Below are positions 24,108 to 32,447 of a stretch of DNA of 64,000 nt, one piece after another. Positions within the stretch are counted from its first letter, which is position 1, and each line of letters opens with the position of its first letter. The notes below the pieces were generated by a model, which searched no databases, was not told the DNA's origin, and saw nothing but the letters and a program-made list of their open reading frames with translations. Source of the stretch: Xanthobacteraceae bacterium (GTDB lineage: Bacteria > Pseudomonadota > Alphaproteobacteria > Rhizobiales > Xanthobacteraceae); NCBI GenBank assembly GCA_028290465.1, contig JAQGJU010000092.1, positions 1 through 64,000 of the forward strand, read 5' to 3'. The translations under genes were made by a program, and so were the position numbers.

Positions 24108-24663
24108 GGAACGCACGCGCGTTAGACGGGCTACCGTCATGGTCCGGCTGAATCGGCGACGAGGATGTCACGGAAGGAGAGCTCTTGAGCGCCCGGAACA
24201 CGAAGAAGCCCGCAAGCGCCGCAAGGCCGAACGTCAGCGCCGGTTGCCGGCGTGTGAAGTCGGCGACGTTCTTCACCAGTTCCTCAGCGGTCTGATCGCG
24301 GATGTCGTCGGCGACGACTTCGATTCGATCGGCGAGCCCTCGCACCAGCTTTGCGACCTGCGGCACGTTCTGATCGAGATCGTCGGCGGCAAGCTGCGCC
24401 GACTTCGCCACATGCCCGATCATGTCGGCGCCGTTGACGACTTGTTGGTCGAGCAATTCCTTCAACTGGCCTGAGACCATATTGACCGCATAGGCGGCCG
24501 ACTGCTTGGCGCCTTCGGTCGCTTGCTGGGCGACGCTCGACGCGGCCGCCATAGCCTCGTTCGCGGCTTCGCCAACCTTGCTGGACATTTCACTGGATTT
24601 GGGCGGCTCCATCGAACCGTTGCGCCCCGTCGACGATGCTCTCTGCGTATTTTGGCTGGCCAT
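24097..24663 (-). CDS. Stress-cassette membrane protein with C-terminal span, 188 aa
   Basis: First gene of the minus-strand operon. ATG 24663 follows GGAGGACGAC. Residues 30-120 are an Ala/Gln/Asp-rich amphipathic helix (EAANEAMAAASSVAQQATEG); residues 120-150 are acidic (ADRIEVVADDIRDQTAEELV). A single hydrophobic helix LTFGLAALAGFFVFRAL precedes a short polar tail. The arrangement (soluble helix plus C-terminal anchor) matches nutrient-deprivation or stress-induced proteins of Rhizobiales. Its 3' end overlaps the holin-X start by 11 bp, which indicates coupling. Confidence 0.6.
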   Translation of the reverse strand: MASQNTQRASSTGRNGSMEPPKSSEMSSKVGEAANEAMAAASSVAQQATEGAKQSAAYAVNMVSGQLKELLDQQVVNGADMIGHVAKSAQLAADDLDQNVPQVAKLVRGLADRIEVVADDIRDQTAEELVKNVADFTRRQPALTFGLAALAGFFVFRALKSSPSVTSSSPIQPDHDGSPSNARAFHGT

Positions 24664-24684
24664 GTCGTCCTCCGTTGTGCAAGC

Positions 24685-24709
24685 AACAACGGGTGAGCGC
24701 TTTAGTTCC
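24685..24709 (-). promoter_or_regulatory. Possible EcfG-type promoter of the stress cassette
   Basis: On the minus strand GGAAC (24709-24705) is followed after 17 bases by GTTG, close to the EcfG consensus GGAAC-N16-17-CGTT. It lies about 25-45 bp upstream of ATG 24663. The -10 match is imperfect, so this is tentative. General-stress control would suit the genes. Confidence 0.3.
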
Positions 24710-24826
24710 CTCGACGAATTCGCCTCAGTAAACGCGAGCAATTGGCTATGTCATTTGATATGCGCGCTCAATGAGCCCTCGATACGAGGCCTGTTTGGCG
24801 GTCGAATGGCCGCGCGTTATTCCCGC

Positions 24827-25132
24827 TCAGGATTCCAGGGCGCGCAAGATTCGCAGTCGCGCTTCCGCGAGTGCTTCCGGCGTCGGTTTTTCCCAGGCCG
24901 CCATGATGCCAGCGGTGGCGAGCCGCCACGCCGGCAGATCCGCCAGCCGCTTCGGCAGGGCGAACACATAGGCGGCGGCACTGCCCAGCGTGCCGATGAC
25001 CATCCGGCCCGGCAAGACCAGCGGACGAGGCAGGGGAGTCGCCCAGACACCACCGACATATCGGTCAGAGCGCGGCGGCGGGGATACGGGAGCGCGAGCG
25101 CGCAGGAAACGCTGGGACATGGCCAAACTCAT
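24827..25132 (-). CDS. Hypothetical protein, 101 aa
   Basis: From ATG 25132 (MSLAMSQRFLRARAP) the frame encodes a basic Pro/Arg-rich N-terminus, a short hydrophobic stretch (MVIGTLGSAAAYVFALP), and the C-terminal end EALAEARLRILRALES. The longer open frame up to 25276 runs through a repeat element and is not used. No family is recognised. The coding-like third-position GC supports a gene, but weakly. Confidence 0.4.
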   Translation of the reverse strand: MSLAMSQRFLRARAPVSPPPRSDRYVGGVWATPLPRPLVLPGRMVIGTLGSAAAYVFALPKRLADLPAWRLATAGIMAAWEKPTPEALAEARLRILRALES

Positions 25133-25209
25133 GATGGGGCGTATATAAATTAAAGTCGGAGCCGGCGATTTCGTTCCGACTCCGGCCATCCTGCACGGGC
25201 AGGCGCCTG

Positions 25210-25281
25210 AACATGATCTTTTCCGAAAAACGGTTTCTACCCCCGGATCAAGTCGAGGGCAGGCTTTCTGAATCATGCTCT
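25210..25281. repeat. REP-like intergenic repeat
   Basis: ACATGATCTTTTCCGAAAAA, then CGGTTT, ending in AATCATGCTC. This is the style of the short palindromic elements (ATGATC...GATCATGC type with a TTTTCCGAAAA core) found in many copies in Bradyrhizobium and Rhodopseudomonas genomes. Recognised by resemblance only; no second copy is in the window. Confidence 0.5.
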
Positions 25282-25382
25282 GGGAATAGGTCGCGGTCGG
25301 CCTGAAACGGGTTCAGATCTTTCCGCCATAAGCCTCCGCTAACGTGCCGGCGGCCGATGCTGCGGGCGAGGAAAATTCAAAG

Positions 25383-25826
25383 ATGCCTTTGCGGATGACC
25401 TTTTGGCCGATGGGTAGGCTCGCGGCAGTCGCGACGCTGCTGACGCTTGCGCTCGCCGGGCACGCGCCCGCCGAGGAAGCCCCGCCGGGCGATTTCTTCG
25501 CCAAAACCCCTGCCTTTTCGGCCGGCGATCAGCCGGCCACGTCCTGGGCGGGTTGCAGCGAGGTAAGGGCGATGTCGGCGGCGTTGCCGGCGACCGAAGC
25601 CCGCATCGACCTGTCGGTTACCGGCAAGCTGACCTCGATCCGCACTGACGGTGTGCTTTGGTATCTGACGCTGTGTTCGTCGCCGGACGTGCGAATTTTG
25701 TGCGTTGCCTATAGCCAGAACGGCATGAAGCCGGGCGACACAGTGTTTGCCAAAGGCGGCTATGCCCGGGTCGATCCGCATCACGCACTGCTCGATCCGT
25801 GTCTGGCGTCGGATCATCTGGATTGA
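25383..25826 (+). CDS. Exported hypothetical protein, 147 aa
   Basis: ATG 25383 (MPLRMTFWPMGRLAAVATLL) gives a signal peptide cleaved near HAPA-EEA. The mature protein is small, with cysteines at SWAGCSEV, LTLCSSPDVRILC and LLDPCLA, and the motif LSVTGKLTSIRTDGVLWYL, followed by GMKPGDTVFAKGGY. The beta-rich pattern with G-x-L-x-x-I-x-x-x-G suggests an OB-like or thin-filament fold in the periplasm. No family name can be assigned. It stands alone between a repeat and an intergenic region. Confidence 0.6.
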   Translation: MPLRMTFWPMGRLAAVATLLTLALAGHAPAEEAPPGDFFAKTPAFSAGDQPATSWAGCSEVRAMSAALPATEARIDLSVTGKLTSIRTDGVLWYLTLCSSPDVRILCVAYSQNGMKPGDTVFAKGGYARVDPHHALLDPCLASDHLD

Positions 25827-26078
25827 AAGAACAGGCCACGGCGAGTTCCATTTGTGCCTGCCGACCAGGAAGACACAAAATCACCCATATCTTTCGACAT
25901 AGCCCCGCAAGCAAACCACCATATTAAGCGACGCGGAGCCTGAATTAGTCCGTCTTGCAACGAATTTGGCACCATTTGTAGGGCCTGCGGCAGCCTGTCA
26001 TACCAAGTATTCCCCATTCATTTTTTTAAAAGACTTTTAGTTTGTACTCTACCTAAGAATGCTTCTAGGGAGTGACTG

Positions 26079-26777
26079 ATGTCCGCTGCGCTTCGGGGCC
26101 CGCATCATTTCGTTGGCACGGCGACCGCCGTGACCGAAATGGTGTTCAAACATCTCCACGCGCTGTGTGAAAAGCAGGGCGGCAGCATAAGCTTGGCCGA
26201 ATTAGATGCAGCGCGCTTGCAGGTGTTGCGTGGTTATGTCGGCGCCTTCAACTTCTTCGAAAGCTGCCATCAGAACTGCATGGAGGCGAGCGCGGCCTCG
26301 GCGCCGGCGCTGTTCTCCCGGGATACCATTCTGGCATCGCTGTTGTCGGCCGGCAGCCACAAGGCGGCGCGGCCAGCCTTCCCCAACCAGATCTCGCGCT
26401 TCGGCGAAGTCTGGCTAGCGCAGTTCTTCAATGGGCTGGCGCTATACGTGCGTGAGCAAGTCTGTCCGACCGCCGACAAGCGTTTGAACGATGTTTATGC
26501 GGTGCTGTGCGTCAAGCTGGGCGCCAAGCTGTCGATGGAGGATCTGCTCAAGGACAAGAACGCCGGCGTCATTCTGCGCGAAGCCGTCGCACCGTTATTG
26601 GCAGCGAGCGCGCCGGCCACGCTGGCCTCCAAGCTGAGCGACGCGGTCAGCCAGTCGATTGCGGCGCAACGCGGCATTCCCAAGCCCGATATCAGCAAGG
26701 TAATCGAATCCGAGATAAAGAACTATCTCACCTGGCTGCCGCGTCAGTTACACGTCGCGCTGGCCGAGGCCGCTTAG
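26079..26777 (+). CDS. Hypothetical protein, 232 aa, all-helical
   Basis: ATG 26079 follows AGGGAGTGACTG. The protein is predicted helical and cytoplasmic, with two cysteines close together (FFESCHQNCME), the stretch PNQISRFGEVWLAQFFNGLAL, a repeat-like C-terminal AKLGAKLSMEDLL region, and a final KNYLTWLPRQLHVALAEAA. An AT-rich stretch at 26020-26070 upstream may hold its promoter. A strong terminator follows. I do not recognise the family. Confidence 0.65.
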   Translation: MSAALRGPHHFVGTATAVTEMVFKHLHALCEKQGGSISLAELDAARLQVLRGYVGAFNFFESCHQNCMEASAASAPALFSRDTILASLLSAGSHKAARPAFPNQISRFGEVWLAQFFNGLALYVREQVCPTADKRLNDVYAVLCVKLGAKLSMEDLLKDKNAGVILREAVAPLLAASAPATLASKLSDAVSQSIAAQRGIPKPDISKVIESEIKNYLTWLPRQLHVALAEAA

Positions 26778-26805
26778 AAGGAATTGCGACCGATCTGCAA
26801 GTCTT

Positions 26806-26843
26806 AACGCCCCGCCACCCGGAAACGGTGGCGGGGCGTTTTT
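26806..26843. terminator. Rho-independent terminator, convergent
   Basis: AACGCCCCGCCACC...GGTGGCGGGGCGTT with a small GGAAA loop and trailing Ts, 29 bp after the stop at 26777 and just before the minus-strand Bug fragment. The same CGCCCCGC/GCGGGGCG core occurs at 19551 and 21661. Confidence 0.85.
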
Positions 26844-26854
26844 GCGTTGACGCC

Positions 26855-27519
26855 TTACTTCTTCGCCATGCCGAGGATCTGCGCCACGGCGGCGGTGTTG
26901 GCGGCTTGCTGCTTGACGGTCACGGCGAGTTGGTCCGGACCGCCGGTCCGCACATCCTGGCCGGTGCGGGAGATCTTGGTGACGATCTCGGGATCGTTGG
27001 CGGCCGTGGCGATGTCGGCGCCGACGCGCTTGCGCAGTTCCAGCGGCATGGCCTTCGGGCCGTAGAAGCCGGCCGTGGTCTCGACCACGAGGCCCGGATA
27101 GCCGGCTTCGACCACCGACGGGATATCCTTGTATAGCGGCGAACGCTGGCGCGCGCCGATCGCGATCACGCGTGCCTTGCCGCCCTCGACCAGCGCGTTC
27201 ATGACCGCGACCGAGGACAGCAGGAACTGGATGCGGTCCTCGGCGAGATTGCGCGCCGCCTGCACCACGTCGCGATACGGCACCTTGGTGACGGTCAGGC
27301 CCTGAGCCTTGATGAACGCATCCACGGTGAACTGCGGCAGGCCGGCCGTGCCGGCGACGTTGTATTTTTCCGGAGCGGCCTTCGCGGCCTTGACGAAGTC
27401 GGCGATGGTCTTGATCTCGGACGAGGCCGGAACGGTAACCGACAGGATGGTGTCCGTGACCTGCGCGATCGGCGCCAGATCGCGATCGAGATCGTACGGC
27501 ATCTTCTCCAGCGTATAGG
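26855..27519 (-). pseudogene. Bug/TctC-type tripartite tricarboxylate receptor, 5'-truncated
   Basis: Minus-strand frame ending at 26855 encodes about 215 residues of a periplasmic Bug-family solute receptor: PYDLDRDLAPIAQV, TDTILSVTVPASS, VPYRDVVQAARNLAEDRIQF, YGPKAMPLELRKRVGADIA. Full-length members have about 320 residues; the signal peptide and the first ~100 residues are missing. The sequence changes near 27520 to an amidohydrolase fragment on the other strand. A deletion or rearrangement therefore removed the 5' part, and the stump cannot be exported. Confidence 0.8.
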
Positions 27520-27522
27520 GGT

Positions 27523-27879
27523 GCGCATCAGCACCCCATCGGTAACAAAGTCCCGCTGACGGTGAAACGTCTGGTCCAACTCGCCACCCTCGACGGTGCG
27601 GTCGACCTCGGCATCGCCGACCGGACCGGCTCGCTCACCCCCGGCAAGCGGGCCGACCTTATCCTCGTGCGCACCACCGACATCAATATGACGCCCATCG
27701 GAAACTCCTACGAGGCGCTCGTCTCGCTGGCGCAGCCGGCTAATGTCGACACCGTCATCGTGGACGGTCGTGTTCTGCGCCAGGCGGGCAAGTTCACCGC
27801 CCTCGACCATGCCAAGGTCGTGCGCGACGCCCAGGAAGCAGCGGCGACGCTGCGCAGCAAGGCAAACTGGCCGACCTGA
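27523..27879 (+). pseudogene. Amidohydrolase C-terminal fragment
   Basis: The frame encodes LTVKRLVQLATLDGAVDLGI, TGSLTPGKRADLILV and VIVDGRVLRQAGKF. This is the conserved C-terminal part of metal-dependent amidohydrolases of the chlorohydrolase/cytosine-deaminase group, where TPGKRADL precedes the final beta-sandwich. The catalytic metal-binding domain is absent here. A piece of what looks like the same gene lies downstream at 27955, in reversed order. Confidence 0.7.
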
Positions 27880-27954
27880 CGACCCGTTCCCGGAGCAGGG
27901 CGCCGCGGCGTTGCAACGCGACCGTGACTTAACCACCAGCGCCCGGGTGAACAA

Positions 27955-28137
27955 GGATTGGGTGGGGCGCGGGCGCTGGGCGCGCCGATCACGCTGCACA
28001 CCTTCGGTCCAAGCCCTATCGGCATCCTCGAGGCGGAGGGTTTGCTTGGCCCCGATGTGCAGTTGATCCACCCGATGCCCACCACGCCCGAAGAGCGCGA
28101 TCCTGAAGGCGCACGGGGGCAGCTACTCGATCGTGTC
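27955..28137 (+). pseudogene. Amidohydrolase central fragment, displaced
   Basis: GAPITLHTFGPSPIGILEAEG and LLGPDVQLIHPMPTTPEER are central-domain residues of an amidohydrolase, with the metal-site-type H in ITLHT and LIHP. After a frame change the homologous reading continues AILKAHGGSYS. This segment should precede the C-terminal fragment at 27523 but follows it, so the gene was rearranged rather than only truncated. Confidence 0.6.
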
Positions 28138-28284
28138 CTCCGAAAGGCCCGCTCCTGGCGCAAAGCGGACGTTCGCGCACGCTTGGCCTTGTCTACGGTG
28201 CATTGCAGCGCGGGCGTTAGCGCTGTTCCTGAAAAGTGCAGCGCGCCCGGATGGACTCCCGCTCGTGCTTTTTGTCCATAAGGC

Positions 28285-28309
28285 GGAACCTTCGGCCGGC
28301 TTTGTCGTT
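28285..28309 (+). promoter_or_regulatory. EcfG-type general stress promoter
   Basis: GGAAC (28285-28289), a 16-bp spacer, and CGTT (28306-28309) match the consensus of EcfG sigma-factor promoters of alphaproteobacteria. It lies 36 bp upstream of the 24-aa membrane ORF and drives it and probably the membrane protein at 28449. Confidence 0.6.
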
Positions 28310-28344
28310 TCAGTGGCGGCTATTGCCGAAACCTGGAGGCGACA

Positions 28345-28419
28345 ATGCATGGAATTATTTATCTCATCGGTCTGATCGTTGTGATCATGGCAATCCTTTC
28401 GTTCTTCGGCCTGCGCTGA
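28345..28419 (+). CDS. 24-residue membrane microprotein
   Basis: ATG 28345 follows GGAGGCGACA and encodes MHGIIYLIGLIVVIMAILSF and four more residues before TGA 28417-28419. It is almost entirely one hydrophobic helix. The good ribosome-binding site, the EcfG-like promoter upstream and the 29-bp distance to the next gene support it as real. Such peptides are known as small stress-induced membrane proteins; its partner is unknown. Confidence 0.6.
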   Translation: MHGIIYLIGLIVVIMAILSFFGLR

Positions 28420-28448
28420 ATTTCGCATCCGCATCGAAGGAACATCCA

Positions 28449-29330
28449 ATGTCAGACCTGTCTATGTCCGAGCCGCGCGCGGCGACGGCGGCCTATGAGC
28501 CCGTGGGCTTCAGTTACATCCAGTGGGGACCGGTGATCGCCGGCGCCATTTCGGCGGCTGCGCTTGCCTTCGTGCTGCACAGTTTCGCGGCGGCGATCGG
28601 CCTTGCGGTAGCTTCGACCGCGCCCACCTGGCGCGACGCTTCGATCGCATTGTGGTTGTTGTCCGGCCTGTATCTGATCCTGGTGGCACTGGCCTCTTAT
28701 GGGCTCGGCGGCTATGTGGCCGGGCGGCTGCGCAGCACATTGACGGGCGGTACATCTGACGAAGTGGAAGTGCGCGATGGCGCGCATGGCCTGCTGACTT
28801 GGGCGCTGGCGACTCTGCTCACGGCCTTGTTGATAGGCCTGACGGCGACCGCCATGACGCGGCTCGCGGCGCCTTCGGCCGGCAGTGCCGGACCCGCTGC
28901 TTCGGTGGCGGGCGAGAACATCATCGCTTACGACCTGGACAAGCTGTTCCGCTCAGAACGCCGCCCGGCGGACGCCGACATGACCTACACACGGTCGGAG
29001 GCGGCGCGGGTGCTGCTGACGTCGTCGAGTCACCGTGGCGTGCTGGCCGACGACCGTGCCTACCTGGTGCGGTTGGTAGCGGCCCGTACCGGCGTGGCCC
29101 CGGCCGAAGCCGAGCGGCGCACCGACACCGCGATCGCCAATGCGCGGGACAACATCAACCGTGCCCGGCGCAGCGGCGTCATCCTGGCCTTCATGGTTGG
29201 GGCGGCGGCCTTGATGGGTGCCGCGGCGGCGTGGTTCGCGGCCGGCGTCGGCGGTCGCGACCGCGATGCCGGCACGGCGCTGTTTGCCAACTGGAGCGCG
29301 CACCGCCGTTCGACCGCGATCCTGCCGTAA
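28449..29330 (+). CDS. Four-span membrane protein, stress-regulated candidate
   Basis: A 293-aa protein from ATG 28449 (after GAAGGAACATCC). Four hydrophobic segments lie near residues 29-55, 62-88, 103-125 and 255-280. Glycine- and alanine-rich helices with GLGGYVAGRLR between TM2 and TM3 resemble the PhnA-like membrane proteins of Rhizobiales. A soluble region of ~120 residues between TM3 and TM4 (YTRSEAARVLL, APAEAERRTDTA) is probably cytoplasmic. It is likely cotranscribed with the microprotein from the EcfG-type promoter. Function unknown. Confidence 0.6.
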   Translation: MSDLSMSEPRAATAAYEPVGFSYIQWGPVIAGAISAAALAFVLHSFAAAIGLAVASTAPTWRDASIALWLLSGLYLILVALASYGLGGYVAGRLRSTLTGGTSDEVEVRDGAHGLLTWALATLLTALLIGLTATAMTRLAAPSAGSAGPAASVAGENIIAYDLDKLFRSERRPADADMTYTRSEAARVLLTSSSHRGVLADDRAYLVRLVAARTGVAPAEAERRTDTAIANARDNINRARRSGVILAFMVGAAALMGAAAAWFAAGVGGRDRDAGTALFANWSAHRRSTAILP

Positions 29331-29524
29331 AATTCACGAGTGACGCCGGATTCGCGTGACCCCGACCTTCGGGGACGCGGACCCGGCCGTGGCCGGCCGC
29401 CAAGCGGACCCGCCTGTTGTCCCGATCGCACGCTTTGCAGATCCTGACAGGCGAAGTGCCCGAACGGCCGAAAAATCGCAAATCTTCGGACAGAGGAATG
29501 TCGCGCTTGGAATTCGCGCGAACC

Positions 29525-29551
29525 TTACGCTATGGTTGTATAAATTATGAT
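29525..29551 (+). promoter_or_regulatory. Candidate promoter before the eCIS cap gene
   Basis: The only AT-rich stretch of the 29331-29612 gap. TTACGC and TATGAT are spaced by 15 bp within TGGTTGTATAAATTATGATA. It lies about 60 bp upstream of ATG 29613. The spacing is short for a vegetative promoter, so this is a candidate only. Confidence 0.3.
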
Positions 29552-29612
29552 ATGCTCGTCCGCGTTATGCGGCCGACGGCACCGGCCTGGACCTGATCGG
29601 ACGGGATGCGAG

Positions 29613-30203
29613 ATGGACCTTATCCGCACGGTGCTCGATCTGATCCGGCACAGGCTCAACGAGTATTTCAACAACATCGATTCCCGCCGGGAAGAGTGGG
29701 TGACGCTCGCCAATATCGTCGACAATGACGGTCATGCCTTCGCGGGATCGAAGGACAAGATCGTCATGGTGCTGGCCAACATCAAGCACGAGACGGTGAT
29801 CAGCACCTATACGCCGACCGTGCGGACCAAGACCAGCGCCTACGCCATCGTGCCAACGCCGCTCTATATCGACCTCTACATTCTGTTCTACGCCAATTTC
29901 TACGACGAGAATTATCGCCAGGGCCTGGCGATGATTTCGCGCACCATCAGCTATTTTCAACAGAACCCCTGGCTCAATGCGTCCAATGCGCCCGACCTGC
30001 CGCCGGTCGTCGACAAGCTCACGATGGAAATCACCAATCTCGATCTGCTCGAACTCAACTATTTGATGGGCATGCTCGGCGTGAAGTACCTGCCGTCGGT
30101 CTATTACAAGCTGCGCATGCTGCCGTTTGTCGGCGACGCCATGTCGGGCGTGACGCCGCAGGTCAGCGGCGACGACACGTTGGGGAGTTCGCCCGGGGCA
30201 TAG
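29613..30203 (+). CDS. eCIS cap/terminator protein, DUF4255 (Pvc16/Afp16-like)
   Basis: A 196-aa protein from ATG 29613. The DUF4255 pattern is visible: an N-terminal helix LIRHRLNEYF, then VMVLANIKHETVIS, LYIDLYILFYANFYDENYRQGL, the I-S-x-x-I-x-x-FQQNP segment, and LTMEITNLDLLELNYLMGMLG. In Afp and PVC particles Afp16/Pvc16 caps the tube-sheath end opposite the baseplate and fixes length. Here it opens the locus instead of closing it. It is followed 40 bp later by a gene of unknown role and separated from the sheath gene by the inverse glycosyltransferase operon. Confidence 0.85.
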   Translation: MDLIRTVLDLIRHRLNEYFNNIDSRREEWVTLANIVDNDGHAFAGSKDKIVMVLANIKHETVISTYTPTVRTKTSAYAIVPTPLYIDLYILFYANFYDENYRQGLAMISRTISYFQQNPWLNASNAPDLPPVVDKLTMEITNLDLLELNYLMGMLGVKYLPSVYYKLRMLPFVGDAMSGVTPQVSGDDTLGSSPGA

Positions 30204-30243
30204 CTCACACGGGGTTAGCGACATGCCGGATCGGAGGAGCTCG

Positions 30244-31464
30244 ATGCAAGACGGAATACGTACCGACGCGGTGGCGCGCCACCGCGCGGGTGACAATCGC
30301 TACGCCCGGCTGATGCAGGTCGAGATTCTTCACGGCTATTATGCGACGGCGGACTCCGAAGGCGCATGCCCCGACTTCAACGCAAGACCGGCGCCGAAAA
30401 CGGCCGCGCTGATGCGCTCGCTCGGCCTGCGGTTTTTTCCGGAGCCGATGGGATTTTCCGTTCTCTATGACCCGACCCGAGCCGAAGGTCTGTTCTGGTA
30501 TCTGCGCCAGCATTCCACGTCGCCGACGCACAGGCAGGGACTCGAGCACTGGACGCGGTTGTCGTTCATCCTGTCGCTGAACAATCCTTCCTTCATCAAC
30601 TTCACCGAGATCCCGATCTACACCCACCCGACTCAGCAGAATTTCTATTTCACCAACCAGAATGCTCACCGGATCGACGGCGGCGCCGAGGTCGTCCTGA
30701 CCACCGACGACTGGGTCGACGGCGATGCATTGCTGCCGGTCGAAGGCGCGGAAGTGCGGGTCTTGACGCCGCCCGGCGTGGAGGAAGTCGTGGCCTACAA
30801 TATCGCCGGAGAGCCCGTCCTTACCGTGCCGCGCTGCGTACCGGTGAAAGCCTCGCCGCCCGAGCAAGTCTGCCGTGACGCCGTGTTTCTCGACTTCTCC
30901 AAGCTGGGCGAGGGCAAATATGAGATCGAGGTGATCGGCGATGTGGGGCGGCGATGGCCGATCCTGTACACCATGCCCGAGCCAATTCCGCTGTGCTTTA
31001 TCGACCTGCTGCTCACCAACCCGACCCGGCGGAAAGCAGATTTCTATCCGGTGCAGCATCTCTATCCCAAGGATCAAACGACCATTGTACCGATGCGCTA
31101 CACGTTGCGCTTCCGGCCGCGCAGAACCCATTGGCGCTACAATATCGTGCCGCAGCCGCAGCGCGCGGCACTCGACGATCTCGCGATCGAGACCGAAGGC
31201 GGGTTGAAGCATATCCCGTTCTCCGGGCCGGAGACTGTCACACTGATCAACGGCGCATTGGCCTATCGGTTTGTATCGGACGACCCGCTGCCGACGCTGC
31301 AAAGATCGTTCTTCCGGTTCCGCCTCAAGGGCCGCTCGCCGCGCGCGCCGGCGATCGACGACGTGCTGGTCACGCGGCTGCCGGTCGCGGCGAGCAACCA
31401 GCTCGTGCCGCCGCGGATTGGCATCGTCGATCAGACTTATTCTGACATCTACGTCTATGTGTGA
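30244..31464 (+). CDS. eCIS-associated protein of unknown function
   Basis: A 406-aa protein. ATG 30244 (MQDGIRTDAV) is preceded by GGAGGAGCTCG, a better signal than ATG 30223. The sequence is beta-rich with many aromatic and proline residues: LRFFPEPMGFSVLYDPTRA, FTEIPIYTHPTQQNFYF, IEVIGDVGRRWPILY. It has no signal peptide or membrane span. Its position behind the DUF4255 gene suggests a structural partner at the cap end, but no conserved motif identifies it. It ends inside the 3' end of the convergent GT9 gene (10-bp overlap). Confidence 0.65.
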   Translation: MQDGIRTDAVARHRAGDNRYARLMQVEILHGYYATADSEGACPDFNARPAPKTAALMRSLGLRFFPEPMGFSVLYDPTRAEGLFWYLRQHSTSPTHRQGLEHWTRLSFILSLNNPSFINFTEIPIYTHPTQQNFYFTNQNAHRIDGGAEVVLTTDDWVDGDALLPVEGAEVRVLTPPGVEEVVAYNIAGEPVLTVPRCVPVKASPPEQVCRDAVFLDFSKLGEGKYEIEVIGDVGRRWPILYTMPEPIPLCFIDLLLTNPTRRKADFYPVQHLYPKDQTTIVPMRYTLRFRPRRTHWRYNIVPQPQRAALDDLAIETEGGLKHIPFSGPETVTLINGALAYRFVSDDPLPTLQRSFFRFRLKGRSPRAPAIDDVLVTRLPVAASNQLVPPRIGIVDQTYSDIYVYV

Positions 31465-32444
31465 GTTGGCCCGGCCGGCGCCCGTGGCCGCGAGACGGAC
31501 GGAGCGACGGTCCGGATCGTCCGGGCAACTTTGTCGACCGTCAATTGAGTCAAACAGTCCACCCGGTCGCCGCACGCCGACAGCGGCGCGGAGAACCAGC
31601 ACGGCTCGCAGCCCAGTTGCGCCCGCAACACCGTGACGTTCGGCGGCGAGCGGCCAAGCGTCGCGTCCGGCGTCGGGCCGAACAGCAACACCGTCGGTAC
31701 GCCGAGCGCGGCCGCCATGTGGCCGAGGCCGCTGTCATTGGCCACCACCACTGCGGCGGCGGCCAACACATTGGCGGTCTCCCGCAAGGTTAATTGGCCG
31801 ATCAGCGAGCGCACATGATCCGGAAAGCGCATCGGCGCGCCGTCGAACTGATAAAGATCGTCCGGCGTACCAACCACGGCCATGTCGGCGAATTCCGCCG
31901 CGAGGCGCGGGAAGTGCGGCCAGCGCTTCGCCGCCATCCGGCCTGTCTTGCAGCCGGGCGCGATGACGACGGTGCCGGGACCGACGCCACGCGCGGTGTC
32001 GGGCGCCGCCGGCAGGAAGCCGTCCGGCGCATTGCCGACATCGCAGCCCAGGGCGCGCGCGAATTCCAAATAGTAGGCGCGCTCGTCGCGGTAGAACAGC
32101 GCGTCGGGCGGCCGCGCCACACTGTTCGGAACGCCGCGATAGGCGGGACCGAAACGACTCCAATAGAAGGGTGGAATCGCGGCGATGCGGAAATCATAGC
32201 GGCCGGTGGGGTGTTGCCGCAACCGGCCGTTATACACCGCCCGCAACGCGCTCCAGCCAGCGAACAGATCGGCGGTTTCCGGATAATCGCCGTCGACCAA
32301 TAGATCGACCACGTAACCGCGGCGGCTCAAGGTCAGCAGCAGCGGCGTCGCCAGCACGATATTGCCGATGCCGGATGCGAGATGAACCAGCACCGTGCGG
32401 GAACGCGGCTGCCTCGCGGCGGCTGGCGGGCGGCCGGTTGCCAT
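31455..32444 (-). CDS. Glycosyltransferase family 9 (heptosyltransferase-like)
   Basis: A 329-aa protein, last gene of the minus-strand glycan operon, starting 3 bp after the FkbM gene. GT9 features are the N-terminal TVLVHLASGIGNIVLATPLL, a central VIAPGCKTGRMAAKRWPHF, and the C-terminal donor-site motif VANDSGLGHMAAALGVPTVLLFG. Family members transfer ADP-heptose to lipopolysaccharide or, in BAHT-type enzymes, to proteins such as autotransporters. The position inside an eCIS locus opens the possibility that it modifies an injection-system protein. The substrate is not shown by the sequence. Confidence 0.85.
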   Translation of the reverse strand: MATGRPPAAARQPRSRTVLVHLASGIGNIVLATPLLLTLSRRGYVVDLLVDGDYPETADLFAGWSALRAVYNGRLRQHPTGRYDFRIAAIPPFYWSRFGPAYRGVPNSVARPPDALFYRDERAYYLEFARALGCDVGNAPDGFLPAAPDTARGVGPGTVVIAPGCKTGRMAAKRWPHFPRLAAEFADMAVVGTPDDLYQFDGAPMRFPDHVRSLIGQLTLRETANVLAAAAVVVANDSGLGHMAAALGVPTVLLFGPTPDATLGRSPPNVTVLRAQLGCEPCWFSAPLSACGDRVDCLTQLTVDKVARTIRTVAPSVSRPRAPAGPTHT

Positions 32445-32447
32445 CGT

